Shown here piece after piece: positions 39,943 through 49,053 of a DNA stretch of 64,000 nt. The DNA is from a virus. The position numbers and the translations under genes are program-made. The notes beneath the pieces were generated by a model. That model saw nothing but the letters and a program-made list of their open reading frames with translations. It did not search any database and was not told the DNA's origin. The stretch covers positions 62,001 to 126,000 of the IMG/VR virus record IMGVR_UViG_3300025674_000019, one strand, 5' to 3'. The number at the start of each line of letters is the position of its first letter. The first letter of the stretch is position 1.

Positions 39943-40871
39943 TAGACTACTACCTCCTGTACATCAGGGCCATAATGGCCTTCTTTCTGGAAAGTAACCT
40001 TATAAGTACGACCAGCTGGAACGCGTATAGGGTCTGTCCAACGGCCATCAGGCCTAGTAAGAGTACTGCCGAAAGGGCTATCGAAGTTTCCCTGATCGTA
40101 GTCAGCAGCTAGGTACACAACTACTTTAGCCCCACTAACACCCTGGTTAGCTGATGTAATATAACGAAGGTTATCCTCACCTCCGGTACTCTCAGATATC
40201 GCTACCGTATCAAAGATAACGCCTACTTGCTCTCGGTTATCTTGGATCTGTATTACGGCGGGAAGCCCTGCCTGCAGCTCTACATTATTCGAGAGCTGAT
40301 AGGTAAAGACCTCATAGTTCCCGTTATCAAAGAGGTTAGCATCAAGAGTAAGAGAGTACTCCCCAGGGGTATTCTCTCTGTAAGCTATTCTGTACGGTTC
40401 TCGTACGGCTACTGCGGCTCCACTAAGGTCTAGGTAGCTAAAAGAGCTATCGGCCTCCTTAAAGAACAGGCCAGTAGATAGCTGCTTGAGGTAGATAAAT
40501 AGAGTAAGACCAGGGAGAGTCTCTATCCTAAGATCTACGTCAGAGCTTTGAACTGCACCTTCTATAACTTTAAAGGTCTCTACCTTAACGTTATCATACT
40601 CTACTTCGTTAGATAGCTCCCTAGACTGGTAGCTATAATCTCCGCTCTGTAGAGTATCTGTGGTTAGCTGCCAAGAGTAGCTACCGGGAGCTCGCTCCTC
40701 ATAAGGAATCCTATACGGCTCACGAGCAGCGCCCTGTAAGTCACTGAGGAAAACGCCCTCATCAAAAGAGCCAGTACTATAGTTATAGAGAGCCCTATCA
40801 GCGTCTCTAACTAAGTAGGAAATAAAAACCCTTCCAGCTGGGTATGCAAGGGTAGATACAAACTCTGCCAT
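39942..40871 (-). CDS. Ig-like/carboxypeptidase-regulatory repeat protein (309 aa)
   Basis: Two tandem repeats are visible: AAREPYRIPYEERAPGSYSW (residues ~47-66) and VAVREPYRIAYRENTPGEYS (~152-171), each within a domain of ~100 residues rich in beta strands. The third domain (SGAKVVVYLAADYD...AGRTYKVTFQKEGHYG) is like a carboxypeptidase-regulatory fold. Such domains decorate phage heads, necks or tails and bind surfaces. ATG follows GGAGGG. Confidence 0.65.
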   Translation of the reverse strand: MAEFVSTLAYPAGRVFISYLVRDADRALYNYSTGSFDEGVFLSDLQGAAREPYRIPYEERAPGSYSWQLTTDTLQSGDYSYQSRELSNEVEYDNVKVETFKVIEGAVQSSDVDLRIETLPGLTLFIYLKQLSTGLFFKEADSSFSYLDLSGAAVAVREPYRIAYRENTPGEYSLTLDANLFDNGNYEVFTYQLSNNVELQAGLPAVIQIQDNREQVGVIFDTVAISESTGGEDNLRYITSANQGVSGAKVVVYLAADYDQGNFDSPFGSTLTRPDGRWTDPIRVPAGRTYKVTFQKEGHYGPDVQEVVV

Positions 40872-40885
40872 GGCGCCCTCCCATT

Positions 40886-40898
40886 GAAATTATATGAA
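40886..40898 (-). promoter_or_regulatory. Candidate late promoter (TTCATATAATTTC)
   Basis: This lies 15-27 bases before the start at 40871 on the minus strand, in the divergent gap shared with the transglycosylase gene. Confidence 0.3.
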
Positions 40899-40950
40899 TA
40901 TCCTGACATAAGCATAAGCCTCTACCGGTTTACCAAGGAAAGGAGGAACT

Positions 40951-41469
40951 ATGTTTCCCTTGGTGATTACGAACTTGCTACTGGGCGCAATTAACTGCGC
41001 GCTCACAATAGATGAGCTACATGAAAACAACCGAACTCCGAGAGGCTATAAGTCTCGGCTACAGATTTGCTCTCGCATATACACAGAGAGCAGTGAGCAA
41101 GGGCTTAGGCCCGAGCTCGCAATGGCTGTAGGCTGGCTAGAAAGCCGCTACAGCAATGCTAAGGGCCGCTGGCTCACTACTAGAGGCGGGCGTAAGGTGC
41201 GCGCCGAGGGCCCTATGCAGATCCTTAAGATCTACCACTGCAAGCGAAACCCCCGGTGTGATACCCTCTCAACCGGTGTTCGCCTTCTTGCAAGGCTCGT
41301 GCACGAGCACGGTGAGCTGCATGGGTTGGCTATGTACGGGGGCGGCTCTATTAACAGAAAGAGCCTAAGGTACGCCAGAATTGCTATCAGGACCAGCCGG
41401 GAGATTAAAGAGCTGCTCCTGGAGAACAATGTTAGTCTTCCAGACTTTCTAGATCTAAGTCTAGACTAG
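40951..41469 (+). CDS. Lytic transglycosylase (SLT family)
   Basis: The fold signature is ELAMAVGWLESRYSNAKG (catalytic E64) followed by EGPMQILKIYHC and, later, GLAMYGGGS. The enzyme cleaves the glycan chain of peptidoglycan. The hydrophobic N-terminus (MFPLVITNLLLGAINCAL) may be a signal/release sequence. ATG follows AAAGGAGG. The gene opposes the surrounding late genes and its end overlaps the lipoprotein gene at 41432-41668 by 38 bases, so it has its own promoter. Confidence 0.82.
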   Translation: MFPLVITNLLLGAINCALTIDELHENNRTPRGYKSRLQICSRIYTESSEQGLRPELAMAVGWLESRYSNAKGRWLTTRGGRKVRAEGPMQILKIYHCKRNPRCDTLSTGVRLLARLVHEHGELHGLAMYGGGSINRKSLRYARIAIRTSREIKELLLENNVSLPDFLDLSLD

Positions 41470-41668
41470 CGTCTAACCCAAGGTCAGACTGATCTGCACC
41501 GCTATCCAGACTAAAATCAAAGACCTGGACGGGGGTACCAGCTTCTGTCTCAGTATAGTACATATCTACTGACAGGGGCTTTGCATCCCCGGTGCCTCGG
41601 TGGACAACCTCTGCAGACTCGCAAGAGATTGTAAACAAAGGTAGAATGAGGTAAAAAAAGAGCTTCAT
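41432..41668 (-). CDS. Lipoprotein (78 aa), possible outer-membrane spanin
   Basis: The signal peptide MKLFFYLILPLFTISC ends in a lipobox, so the mature protein starts at Cys16. The tail is acidic (DLGLDASLDLDLESLED), and that part is encoded antisense to the end of the transglycosylase gene. ATG follows AGGAGG. Position near coiled-coil membrane proteins and a transglycosylase suggests a lysis role, but spanin identity is inferred. Confidence 0.65.
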   Translation of the reverse strand: MKLFFYLILPLFTISCESAEVVHRGTGDAKPLSVDMYYTETEAGTPVQVFDFSLDSGADQSDLGLDASLDLDLESLED

Positions 41669-41697
41669 ATTATCCTCCTGTTCGGTAACTCGGCCAG

Positions 41698-41708
41698 AAG
41701 TATAGAGC
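41698..41708 (-). promoter_or_regulatory. Candidate late promoter (CTCTATACTTC)
   Basis: This lies about 30-40 bases upstream of the lipoprotein ATG. On the minus strand a T-poor, A-rich run precedes it. Confidence 0.35.
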
Positions 41709-41729
41709 TCTTTTTTTTAGATTCAACAG

Positions 41730-42086
41730 CTAGAGCCTGTACCGAAGCCAGTTATACCTTTTCCTATTTTTTAGGTAGGAAGGGTCGTTCTGATGCTCGT
41801 AGGCTTCCTGCTCGAACTTAATCCTCTTGTAGGCTTCTCTGCTGTAGCCGTAGGTGTAGCAAGCGCATAGAAAGTACCAGAGGTAAAGCACTAAGAAGCC
41901 TATAAACCCAGTTTCTAAATACTGTTGGTAGTGTATAGTCTCGTGCCTTCTAGTTCTTTCTGAGATCTTGCCTCGGCTGATAACTACAGGCCCAAGAGTG
42001 ATCGCGCTTATGTTTATAGGCGCGAACTTAGAGAGGATCACTGGAATCCTAGAGTTCTCTATAAACTTAGGCTCCCAGTGCCTCAT
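41730..42086 (-). CDS. Membrane-bound HExxH metallopeptidase-like protein (118 aa)
   Basis: Residues 48-52 (HETIH) form a zincin motif. It is followed by QQYLETGFIGFLVLYLWYFL, a membrane helix, and by a conserved downstream segment AYKRIKFEQEAYEHQ that could provide the third ligand. ATG follows GAGGGA and overlaps the upstream stop. The gene lies in the lysis cluster. Proteolytic activity is inferred from the motif only. Confidence 0.6.
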   Translation of the reverse strand: MRHWEPKFIENSRIPVILSKFAPINISAITLGPVVISRGKISERTRRHETIHYQQYLETGFIGFLVLYLWYFLCACYTYGYSREAYKRIKFEQEAYEHQNDPSYLKNRKRYNWLRYRL

Positions 42087-42385
42087 CACATTCCCTCATC
42101 CATGCTGCCGAGCATGTAGCCAAGAACGCTCTGGAAGTCTTTAGACGAGTTGTAGATCTTAGCTTCTGCCCAGCTAGGCACAGGCTCGCACCCGCAGATA
42201 AGGCGCTCAAGGATCTGAGTAGTACGTCGAATGCTCCTTAGACTAGTAAGAACCATTTCTACGTCGTGATCGCCTTTTGGCTGAGACATCATCATAGGCA
42301 TAGAGCTCATAGAACTCTTTAGATCTGCGACTAGCCCCGGGTCTACGGCACCCTTCATACCAGGCTTTTTTACTACTGCAATCAT
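42086..42385 (-). CDS. Hypothetical protein (99 aa)
   Basis: The protein is Met/Ser-rich near the N-terminus (SSMSSMPMMMSQ) and then helical (EMVLTSLRSIRRTTQILERL). It overlaps the next gene by one base. No family is recognised. Confidence 0.6.
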   Translation of the reverse strand: MIAVVKKPGMKGAVDPGLVADLKSSMSSMPMMMSQPKGDHDVEMVLTSLRSIRRTTQILERLICGCEPVPSWAEAKIYNSSKDFQSVLGYMLGSMDEGM

Positions 42386-42393
42386 TCTAGTAC

Positions 42394-42825
42394 CTACTTT
42401 GTTATGGCAAGATAGCCCACAGCCGAAACCAGGACTCCTGCAGTAATATAAGACATAAGTCGAAAGGTCTTACCTCTGTGGACCTCAGCCTTAAGCTGAG
42501 TATCTAGGTAATCCCTTTCTAGCTGTAGCTCATCAATTCTGACTACATAGTCAGCTACTCGCCTCTCCTGGCGTTGCTGAGTTTCTAAAAGAAATCCATC
42601 AGCTGCCTCTTGGATAGCTGTGAGCCTTTTATCACAGGAGGCATTCGCTGTACTAAGCTCAGCCCTAATGTGAGCGAGATCTCCCTTGCGAAGAAGGAAG
42701 CCCCGGTGGGGTGCAGCTTGCTGTGCTTTCAGCAAGGGGACATTCAGAGTAAGAGTCGGGCTGAGTGGAATCTCTCTGTAGTCAAGACCAGAAGACGCCA
42801 GTGTAAGTAGAAGAGAGCAGAACAT
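42394..42825 (-). CDS. Coiled-coil protein with signal-like N-terminus and C-terminal membrane helix
   Basis: A hydrophobic N-terminus (MFCSLLLTLASSG) is followed by a periplasmic-type helical coiled coil (RAELSTANASCDKRLTAIQE, RVADYVVRIDELQLERDYLD) and a C-terminal membrane helix (YITAGVLVSAVGYLAI). It sits in the lysis cluster; a spanin or holin-regulator function is possible. Confidence 0.6.
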   Translation of the reverse strand: MFCSLLLTLASSGLDYREIPLSPTLTLNVPLLKAQQAAPHRGFLLRKGDLAHIRAELSTANASCDKRLTAIQEAADGFLLETQQRQERRVADYVVRIDELQLERDYLDTQLKAEVHRGKTFRLMSYITAGVLVSAVGYLAITK

Positions 42826-42826
42826 A

Positions 42827-43135
42827 CTAGCGGCCTCCGCAAATAGAGCAATGCAGCTCTTCGCAGGCTACCTTGAACTCTTCAAGCTTATGAGTGCAGA
42901 TCTCTTGCTCCGTCTCTTTACAAGACTGAACCGCCGCTAGGATCTTACCCTGAACGCTACTCTCTAAGTCCGCAATCTGTTGCTCCAGTACCTTTACGTG
43001 CTGGATCTCAGGCGCACACTCTACAGAGTGGGGAGTCGTGCCTACGCTGGCCCTCCCTCCTAGAAATGAAAGCAACGCTGCCAGCGCTGGAATCAGATAC
43101 TGCTGGTTGCTCAGAAGAAGGGCCTTGTAGTCCAT
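42827..43135 (-). CDS. Inner-membrane coiled-coil protein, i-spanin-like
   Basis: One N-terminal membrane helix (YLIPALAALLSFLGG) is followed by a coiled coil (KVLEQQIADLESSVQGKILA) and a Cys-rich end (ACEELHCSICGGR). Size and topology match inner-membrane spanins; the lipoprotein at 41432 may be its partner. Confidence 0.58.
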   Translation of the reverse strand: MDYKALLLSNQQYLIPALAALLSFLGGRASVGTTPHSVECAPEIQHVKVLEQQIADLESSVQGKILAAVQSCKETEQEICTHKLEEFKVACEELHCSICGGR

Positions 43136-43136
43136 T

Positions 43137-43394
43137 TTACTCTCCGTCTTTGTTGTTATCCCTATCTAGCAGCTGGCCGCTGACCTGAACGTACTTATCC
43201 AGGCTGGCCTGCCCAAGGATATAACCTACCTGTAAGAACCCACTAATAATGATAATAGTCATAAGCAGGGTCAACACATAGAAGTCAATCTCTCCAGCAT
43301 TACGCCAGAGGACTGCTCCAATGGTAAACTTCCACCCAAGCTCTCCGAGCAGGTAGGCCACGAACTTCTTAGACTTGAGTGGTAGTTTATCCAT
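43137..43394 (-). CDS. Two-span membrane protein, holin candidate (85 aa)
   Basis: ATG overlaps the fibre gene's stop (TAATG). Hydrophobic segments KFVAYLLGELGWKFTIGAVL and FYVLTLLMTIIIISGFLQVG are followed by a charged tail (RDNNKDGE). The size, charged tail and setting between fibre and lysis genes fit a holin. Confidence 0.5.
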   Translation of the reverse strand: MDKLPLKSKKFVAYLLGELGWKFTIGAVLWRNAGEIDFYVLTLLMTIIIISGFLQVGYILGQASLDKYVQVSGQLLDRDNNKDGE

Positions 43395-45304
43395 TATACG
43401 GCGTACCAATCAGTTCCATTAAAAATTACTCTCAGGCTAGAGCGAGACCCTAGATTATTACCAGAGATATTCGACCCCCCGCTGTAAATAGCCCCGCCAT
43501 TTGCGGTCACGGTAATAGAGTTAGTCTCGTTGGTATTTACCACTACTATCTCTCGACCAGCAGTCTGAAACGCTGAGTTAGGGAGGGTAACGTTACCTGT
43601 ACAGAAAACTACGTGATCTGTAGAAGCAACCGAGGTATTGCTACTTTCTTTGTAGACCAAAGCTCCGTCGAAGTCGATACCTTGGTCACCGCCTATAATC
43701 TTTCCAGCTACATTTATGTCACCAGAAACCTGAACCACTTCGCTCCCGCCAGTGGGGTTTAAAGTTAAGTTGCCGGTGCTAGTAATGCTAGTGCTGTTGA
43801 TCGTTAGATCGTCAACTACTAGAGATGTAAAGCCTGTAGCGGCACCTCCAGTAATAGACGCAGTACCATCTGTTACCGTAGTAGCAGTAAGAGTCCCAGT
43901 AACATCAGCTCCTGAGCTTGTAACACTCAGTATCTCAGTATTATTTACGAACGTGTTAACCTCATTAGCGGTTCCAAAAGTAATATACTCTTGGTCTCCT
44001 GCGGTACCGAGCTTTGTAAAGCCCGAATTTATAATAGAGGTAAGCCCAGTGGCTTCTGGGGTTGTAGAAAGAACTCCGTTAGTTGCGGTAAGACCAGTAC
44101 CAGCCGTAGCTGAGACAACGTCAGCAATAGCCTCTAGCTTAGTAGAGCTATCGGTAGCGTCAACAATAGCAATGCTGTCTGCAGAAACGTCTACAGCTGC
44201 ACCTGCAAGACCATTTAGGTCGAGAGCCAGGGCTGACCCTCCGCCGCCAGTGAGACCATCGCCTGCTGCTGCAGTTGAGATCCTAACAGCGTCAGAGTCA
44301 ATCTCCAGCCCTGCCCCAGTAGTAACCGCCAGAACACCGGCATTAGCAGCTAAGCCATCTCCAGCCGTAGCCGAGATAACGTCAGCAACAGCCTCTAGCT
44401 TAGTGGAGCTATCGGTAGCGTCAACAATAGCAATGCTGTCTGCAGAAACATCTACAGCTGCACCTGCAAGACCATTTAGGTCGAGAGCCAGAACACCGGC
44501 ATTAGCAGCTAAGCCATCTCCAGCCGTAGCTGAGATAACGTCCGCTAGGGCGTCTTTCTTCATTACTCCGTCAGAGTCTTCGAAGTAGATTGAATCTTCT
44601 CCGACGGTCAGTGCGGTGTCTGCAGTAGCAGAAGCTGTGATTGGCCCTGCGATTGTTACGCCGCCAGTACCATCAGGGTCCAGAGTAATGTTACCATTCT
44701 CCCCTGCAGCCAGGGTAATAGACCCGCTATTAGTGCCAGAGTTTGTCTGTAGAACAAGATTCTGAGCTCCACTGCTAGTTACAGTACCTGCAGCATCTCC
44801 CTCTCCGACTACTACAAGGTCAGAGGACAGGATTAGGCTCCCAGTACCGTCGGGAGTAAGAGTAAGGTCATTATCTGTACCAGAAGCACTGACTAGGGCG
44901 TCGGCCTCCAAGTTAGTCACCACAAAGGTGGTATCCTCTAGGCCAGCTAGAGGTATGTCTGAACCCGGAGTTGGTTCATTAGTAAGCCCAGTAGCAAGCT
45001 TCCACTTTCCGTCTGAAGCATCTCGATACAGTACACTGTACTTAGGGGTCTCGCCTTCCTGATACTGAGCAAAGATACCTATGTCCAGCAAATCATCGGA
45101 GTTACCGTTAGCCAGCTTAATAAGAGGCTCATCCACCGTGAGATTATCTACATTAATCTCTGAAGCGTTCCCTATAATATTGAGGTTACCAGTGATGGTG
45201 ACATTCCCGAGAGCATTCATGTCCCCGGCGTAAACAGTCCCCCAGCGAAGGGCTGCAGTCCCTAGGTCATGACTACCTGTTGTTTTTGGAGCTACTGCTG
45301 CCAT
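43394..45304 (-). CDS. Tail fibre protein with repeated modules (636 aa)
   Basis: The start MAAVAPKTTGSHDLGTAALR shares the '(S)HDLG...RW/RFxTxY' opening with the fibre gene upstream. It is rich in Gly, Ala, Thr and Asn with short repeats: VISATAGDGLAANAGVLA and GLAGAAVDVSADSIAIVDAT occur two to three times. The C-terminus ends SLRVIFNGTDWYAV. These features are typical of phage fibre or baseplate-attached adhesins that bind host receptors. Confidence 0.75.
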   Translation of the reverse strand: MAAVAPKTTGSHDLGTAALRWGTVYAGDMNALGNVTITGNLNIIGNASEINVDNLTVDEPLIKLANGNSDDLLDIGIFAQYQEGETPKYSVLYRDASDGKWKLATGLTNEPTPGSDIPLAGLEDTTFVVTNLEADALVSASGTDNDLTLTPDGTGSLILSSDLVVVGEGDAAGTVTSSGAQNLVLQTNSGTNSGSITLAAGENGNITLDPDGTGGVTIAGPITASATADTALTVGEDSIYFEDSDGVMKKDALADVISATAGDGLAANAGVLALDLNGLAGAAVDVSADSIAIVDATDSSTKLEAVADVISATAGDGLAANAGVLAVTTGAGLEIDSDAVRISTAAAGDGLTGGGGSALALDLNGLAGAAVDVSADSIAIVDATDSSTKLEAIADVVSATAGTGLTATNGVLSTTPEATGLTSIINSGFTKLGTAGDQEYITFGTANEVNTFVNNTEILSVTSSGADVTGTLTATTVTDGTASITGGAATGFTSLVVDDLTINSTSITSTGNLTLNPTGGSEVVQVSGDINVAGKIIGGDQGIDFDGALVYKESSNTSVASTDHVVFCTGNVTLPNSAFQTAGREIVVVNTNETNSITVTANGGAIYSGGSNISGNNLGSRSSLRVIFNGTDWYAV

Positions 45305-45306
45305 TT

Positions 45307-48186
45307 TTATACTCCTTTAAAGAGGGCGTTGCCGTCAGAGTCTGTCTCCCAGTATGTATCTGGAAGAGCAAATGTTGTTCCTGCGTCGAAGATCCAGACG
45401 GCACCCGAGGACTCCCCGTCACCGCTCTCACTAATTGTATGAGCGTAGTCCTGGCCGCCAATACTATGAGCTGCCACAGCTAAGAAGCTCTTCGCCGCCT
45501 CCAGCATATCAAAGGACCATGCTCCGTAGTGCCTATTTACTATTGTGGAGGGGTAGACCACACTAGAGTTGCCCGACCTTTGCCAAATACTACCATCCAT
45601 TCCTTTTAGGTGCTCAGGCTGTATAGCATCATCTGCAACCTTAGCCTCTGTGATGGCGTCATCTGCAACCTTGGCAGTGGTTACCTGGGCATCAGCCAGA
45701 TGCTCCGTGTCGATAGCTCCGGCAGCGATATGCTCACTATCTACAGCGTCATCAGCTATCTTAGACCCGGTAATAGCGTCATCTGCTATATAGTCGGAAG
45801 CCAGGGCGGTGCCTTGCCAAGTACCAGTAGCTATGGTGCCAAGAGTGGTAATGCTAGCGCTTCCAGCCCAAGTACTGAGAGCAGTGTTCTCTACGTTATC
45901 GAGGCTTAGGTCTGATTTAACCTCGTCGAAGCTTTGGCTCTCTAGGCCGTTAGCTGTGAACCTAGCGTACTCGCCCGCAGCCACATCCGCAGAGTCTACC
46001 TCTACAGTGTTATTGTCAGCTATCCCGAAGGTCAGGATGTCTTGCTTAGCGGAAAGCTCACTAGAGATCTTGTTAGAAGACCATAGCTCATCCTCAGCTG
46101 TACGATCATCAAATATATAAGTATCGGCGTCAGCGCCGTCGGCACCCGCAGGTCCTTGCTCACCTTGAATACCTTGAGGCCCCTGGGCGCCATCAGCACC
46201 GTCAGCACCAGCGGGACCCTGAATACCCTGAGGCCCTTGGGCACCATCAGCACCATCAGCACCTCGAAGATCAGGTGTGCTGAAGTCAGTGCCATCATCA
46301 AAGGTGAAGGTAACTACGCCAGCGTTGAAGGTAGTAGCGGTAATCCCGTTACCATCAGCACCATCAGCCCCGGCTGGGCCTTGAATACCCTGAGGCCCTT
46401 GGGCGCCATCAGCACCATCAGCCCCTGCGGGACCCTGAATACCCTGAGGCCCTTGGGCACCATCAGCACCATCAGCACCTCGAAGATCAGGTGTGCTGAA
46501 GTCAGTGAAGTCAGTGCCATCATCAAAGGTGAAGGTAACTACGCCAGCGTTAAAGGTAGTAGCGGTAATCCCGTTACCATCAGCACCATCAGCCCCAGCT
46601 GCTCCTGCTGGTCCTGCTGGCCCTTGAGCACCGTCAGCACCATCAGCCCCGGCTGGGCCTTGAATACCCTGAGCACCGTCAGCCCCCCGAAGATCAGGTG
46701 TACTGAAGTCAGTGCCATCATCAAAGGTGAAGGTAACTACGCCAGCGTTGAAGGTAGTAGCGGTAATCCCGTTACCATCAGCCCCAACAGCACCATCAGC
46801 ACCGGCTGCTCCTGCTGGCCCTTGTGGGCCTATGGGGCCTTGTATACCTTGATCACCTTGGGCTCCCTGAACCCCTTGTATGCCTTGCTCTCCTTGAGGG
46901 CCCTGCGCGCCTTGAGGGCCCTGTGCGCCTTGAGGCCCTTGGATAGATCCGCCGCTAACAAAGTTAGTACCATCATGGATGTGTAGGCTGTCGTCTGCCT
47001 GTACTATGTACGCATCTCCAGCAGAGGCGTTTACAGGCAGGTCATTAGTAGTTGCTACTGAGCCCTTAAATGTAATGCCTGAGCCTGCAGCTCCTTGGGG
47101 CCCCGCAGGACCCTGCTCTCCCTGGATACCTTGAATACCCTGAAGACCTTGTGGGCCTTGAGCCCCCTCAGCACCTGCTGGACCTTGGTCTCCTTGAGGG
47201 CCTTGAGGGCCTACTGCACCTTGCGGACCCGCGTCTCCTTGGAGGCCTTGAATACCTTGCGGGCCTGCGTCTCCTTGAGGGCCTTGTGGGCCGACTGCCC
47301 CGTCGGCACCGTCAGCTCCCGCTGGGCCTTGAGCACCCTGTAAGCCCTGCTCTCCTTGAGGCCCTTGAGGCCCGACTGCACCGTCAGCTCCCGCTGGGCC
47401 TTGAGCACCCTGTAAGCCCTGCTCTCCTTGAGGCCCTTGAGGCCCGACTGCACCGTCAGCTCCCGCTGGTCCTTGGATACCTTGTGGCCCCTGGTCTCCT
47501 TGAGGGCCTTGAGGCCCGACTGCACCATCAGCGCCTCTAAGGTCTGGAGTACTGAAGCTAGAGCCGTCAGTAAAGCTAAACTTAACTACACCGTCAGTAA
47601 TAGTGGCAGCCGTGATTCCAGTACCAAGTACTGTTTTCTGCTGATTATTATCTGTTACAGCTAGAGTGCCAGTATCAGTGTCAAAACTAACGGTAGCGTC
47701 ACCTAGAAATAATGAGTTCTCACTAAGGTATAAGTGCCTAAACTTATTCTCAGCGCTACCTAGGTCCTGTGCCTTGTTACCTGCAGGTATAATATGAGTG
47801 TGAGGAGTAATAGTGTTAGCTGTTACACTGAGTGTAGTAGTGCTATCTACAGTTACACGAACTTCCCCAGCCCCACCTGCACCGTCTAGGACCTCTACAG
47901 TAGAGTCACCTTCAGTGATCTTATCAGTGAAGCCACCGCCCCCACCGCCATTAGCCTGTACGTAATTTACTACGGCTTGCTGAGTAGGAGCTACAGTAGC
48001 AGAGGGGTTGGCCCCGTCTATCGCGTCGTTAGAAGGAGCCGCTAGGGCAGCACCTGCAACAGTTAGGGTACTAGCTAGTACTACAGGCCCATCCGCGTTG
48101 ATGCCTCCGACATATAGCGTATTGAACCTGCGGTTACTAGAACCTAAGTCATGACTTTTATTTTGTTCTGTTCTAATCGCAGTCAT
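45307..48186 (-). CDS. Collagen-like tail fibre (959 aa)
   Basis: The head domain (residues 1-220) contains SHDLGSSNRRFNTLYVGGIN and a second copy, AQDLGSAENKFRHLYLSENS. A long Gly-X-Y collagen-like region follows (GPQGPQGDQGPQG, GADGAVGPQGPQGEQ). It is interrupted by repeated ~30-residue strands (GITATTFNAGVVTFTFDDGT). The C-terminus has coiled, Ile/Ala-rich repeats (DDAITGSKIADDAV) and a globular tip. Host-range adhesin is the likely role. Confidence 0.8.
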   Translation of the reverse strand: MTAIRTEQNKSHDLGSSNRRFNTLYVGGINADGPVVLASTLTVAGAALAAPSNDAIDGANPSATVAPTQQAVVNYVQANGGGGGGFTDKITEGDSTVEVLDGAGGAGEVRVTVDSTTTLSVTANTITPHTHIIPAGNKAQDLGSAENKFRHLYLSENSLFLGDATVSFDTDTGTLAVTDNNQQKTVLGTGITAATITDGVVKFSFTDGSSFSTPDLRGADGAVGPQGPQGDQGPQGIQGPAGADGAVGPQGPQGEQGLQGAQGPAGADGAVGPQGPQGEQGLQGAQGPAGADGADGAVGPQGPQGDAGPQGIQGLQGDAGPQGAVGPQGPQGDQGPAGAEGAQGPQGLQGIQGIQGEQGPAGPQGAAGSGITFKGSVATTNDLPVNASAGDAYIVQADDSLHIHDGTNFVSGGSIQGPQGAQGPQGAQGPQGEQGIQGVQGAQGDQGIQGPIGPQGPAGAAGADGAVGADGNGITATTFNAGVVTFTFDDGTDFSTPDLRGADGAQGIQGPAGADGADGAQGPAGPAGAAGADGADGNGITATTFNAGVVTFTFDDGTDFTDFSTPDLRGADGADGAQGPQGIQGPAGADGADGAQGPQGIQGPAGADGADGNGITATTFNAGVVTFTFDDGTDFSTPDLRGADGADGAQGPQGIQGPAGADGADGAQGPQGIQGEQGPAGADGADADTYIFDDRTAEDELWSSNKISSELSAKQDILTFGIADNNTVEVDSADVAAGEYARFTANGLESQSFDEVKSDLSLDNVENTALSTWAGSASITTLGTIATGTWQGTALASDYIADDAITGSKIADDAVDSEHIAAGAIDTEHLADAQVTTAKVADDAITEAKVADDAIQPEHLKGMDGSIWQRSGNSSVVYPSTIVNRHYGAWSFDMLEAAKSFLAVAAHSIGGQDYAHTISESGDGESSGAVWIFDAGTTFALPDTYWETDSDGNALFKGV

Positions 48187-48488
48187 TATGCAGCTCCAAA
48201 CACTATGTCCGCGCCATCCCGAGTAAAGACACTCTCAGGGTAGCCTGTATCCTCTTCTGGGAAAATTATATCCCCAGTAAGAACATCCAACAAGGAGCCA
48301 CCTGTGTGCCCCGTAAGTATGAATGTGGTAGCTATGATGTCATCCCCCGAAGCCTTAAATAGGCTTGCGGGGGGAAGGTCTATGTTCTCTATGGCGGAGC
48401 GGAGCTTAGCATCTTCCGCAGCTCTTATAAGAGCTTCTTGCGCTAAGCTTATTTGATTAATAACTGGTGTTACATTAGTTACCGCCAT
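48186..48488 (-). CDS. Small fibre-associated protein (100 aa)
   Basis: ATG at 48488 is encoded 12 bases after the upstream gene's stop, and its stop overlaps the next start by one base. Helical N-terminus (SLAQEALIRAAEDAKLRSAI), beta-rich end (FILTGHTGGSLLDVLTGDII). Probably a fibre accessory or attachment protein; family unknown. Confidence 0.58.
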   Translation of the reverse strand: MAVTNVTPVINQISLAQEALIRAAEDAKLRSAIENIDLPPASLFKASGDDIIATTFILTGHTGGSLLDVLTGDIIFPEEDTGYPESVFTRDGADIVFGAA

Positions 48489-48499
48489 AGAAGGTCTCC

Positions 48500-48931
<432 letters not shown>

Positions 48932-48964
48932 TTAAAGATCTCCTTAAGTTTGTGATCTAAAGAA

Positions 48965-48997
48965 AAAGCCCTGAGGTCCGAGGACACACAGGGCTTT
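48965..48997 (-). terminator. Intrinsic terminator after the major capsid gene
   Basis: AAAGCCCTG pairs with CAGGGCTTT around a 15-base loop, and on the minus strand the stem is followed by TTCTTT. It separates the capsid gene from the fibre operon. Confidence 0.7.
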
Positions 48998-49053
48998 ATT
49001 CTAAGCATGTATTATAGATGTGTCTAGTAAGTCTATAGTTACCTCACCCTATC

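Noticed and set aside
43752-44588. 278-codon plus-strand frame antisense to the tail fibre
   Set aside because: It mirrors the low-complexity Ala/Ser/Val repeats of the fibre gene; no start signal and no recognisable protein.
46156-47540. Several plus-strand frames antisense to the collagen-like fibre
   Set aside because: Periodic Gly-X-Y codons create open frames on the other strand; compositions (RRLL or STIST repeats) are artefacts.
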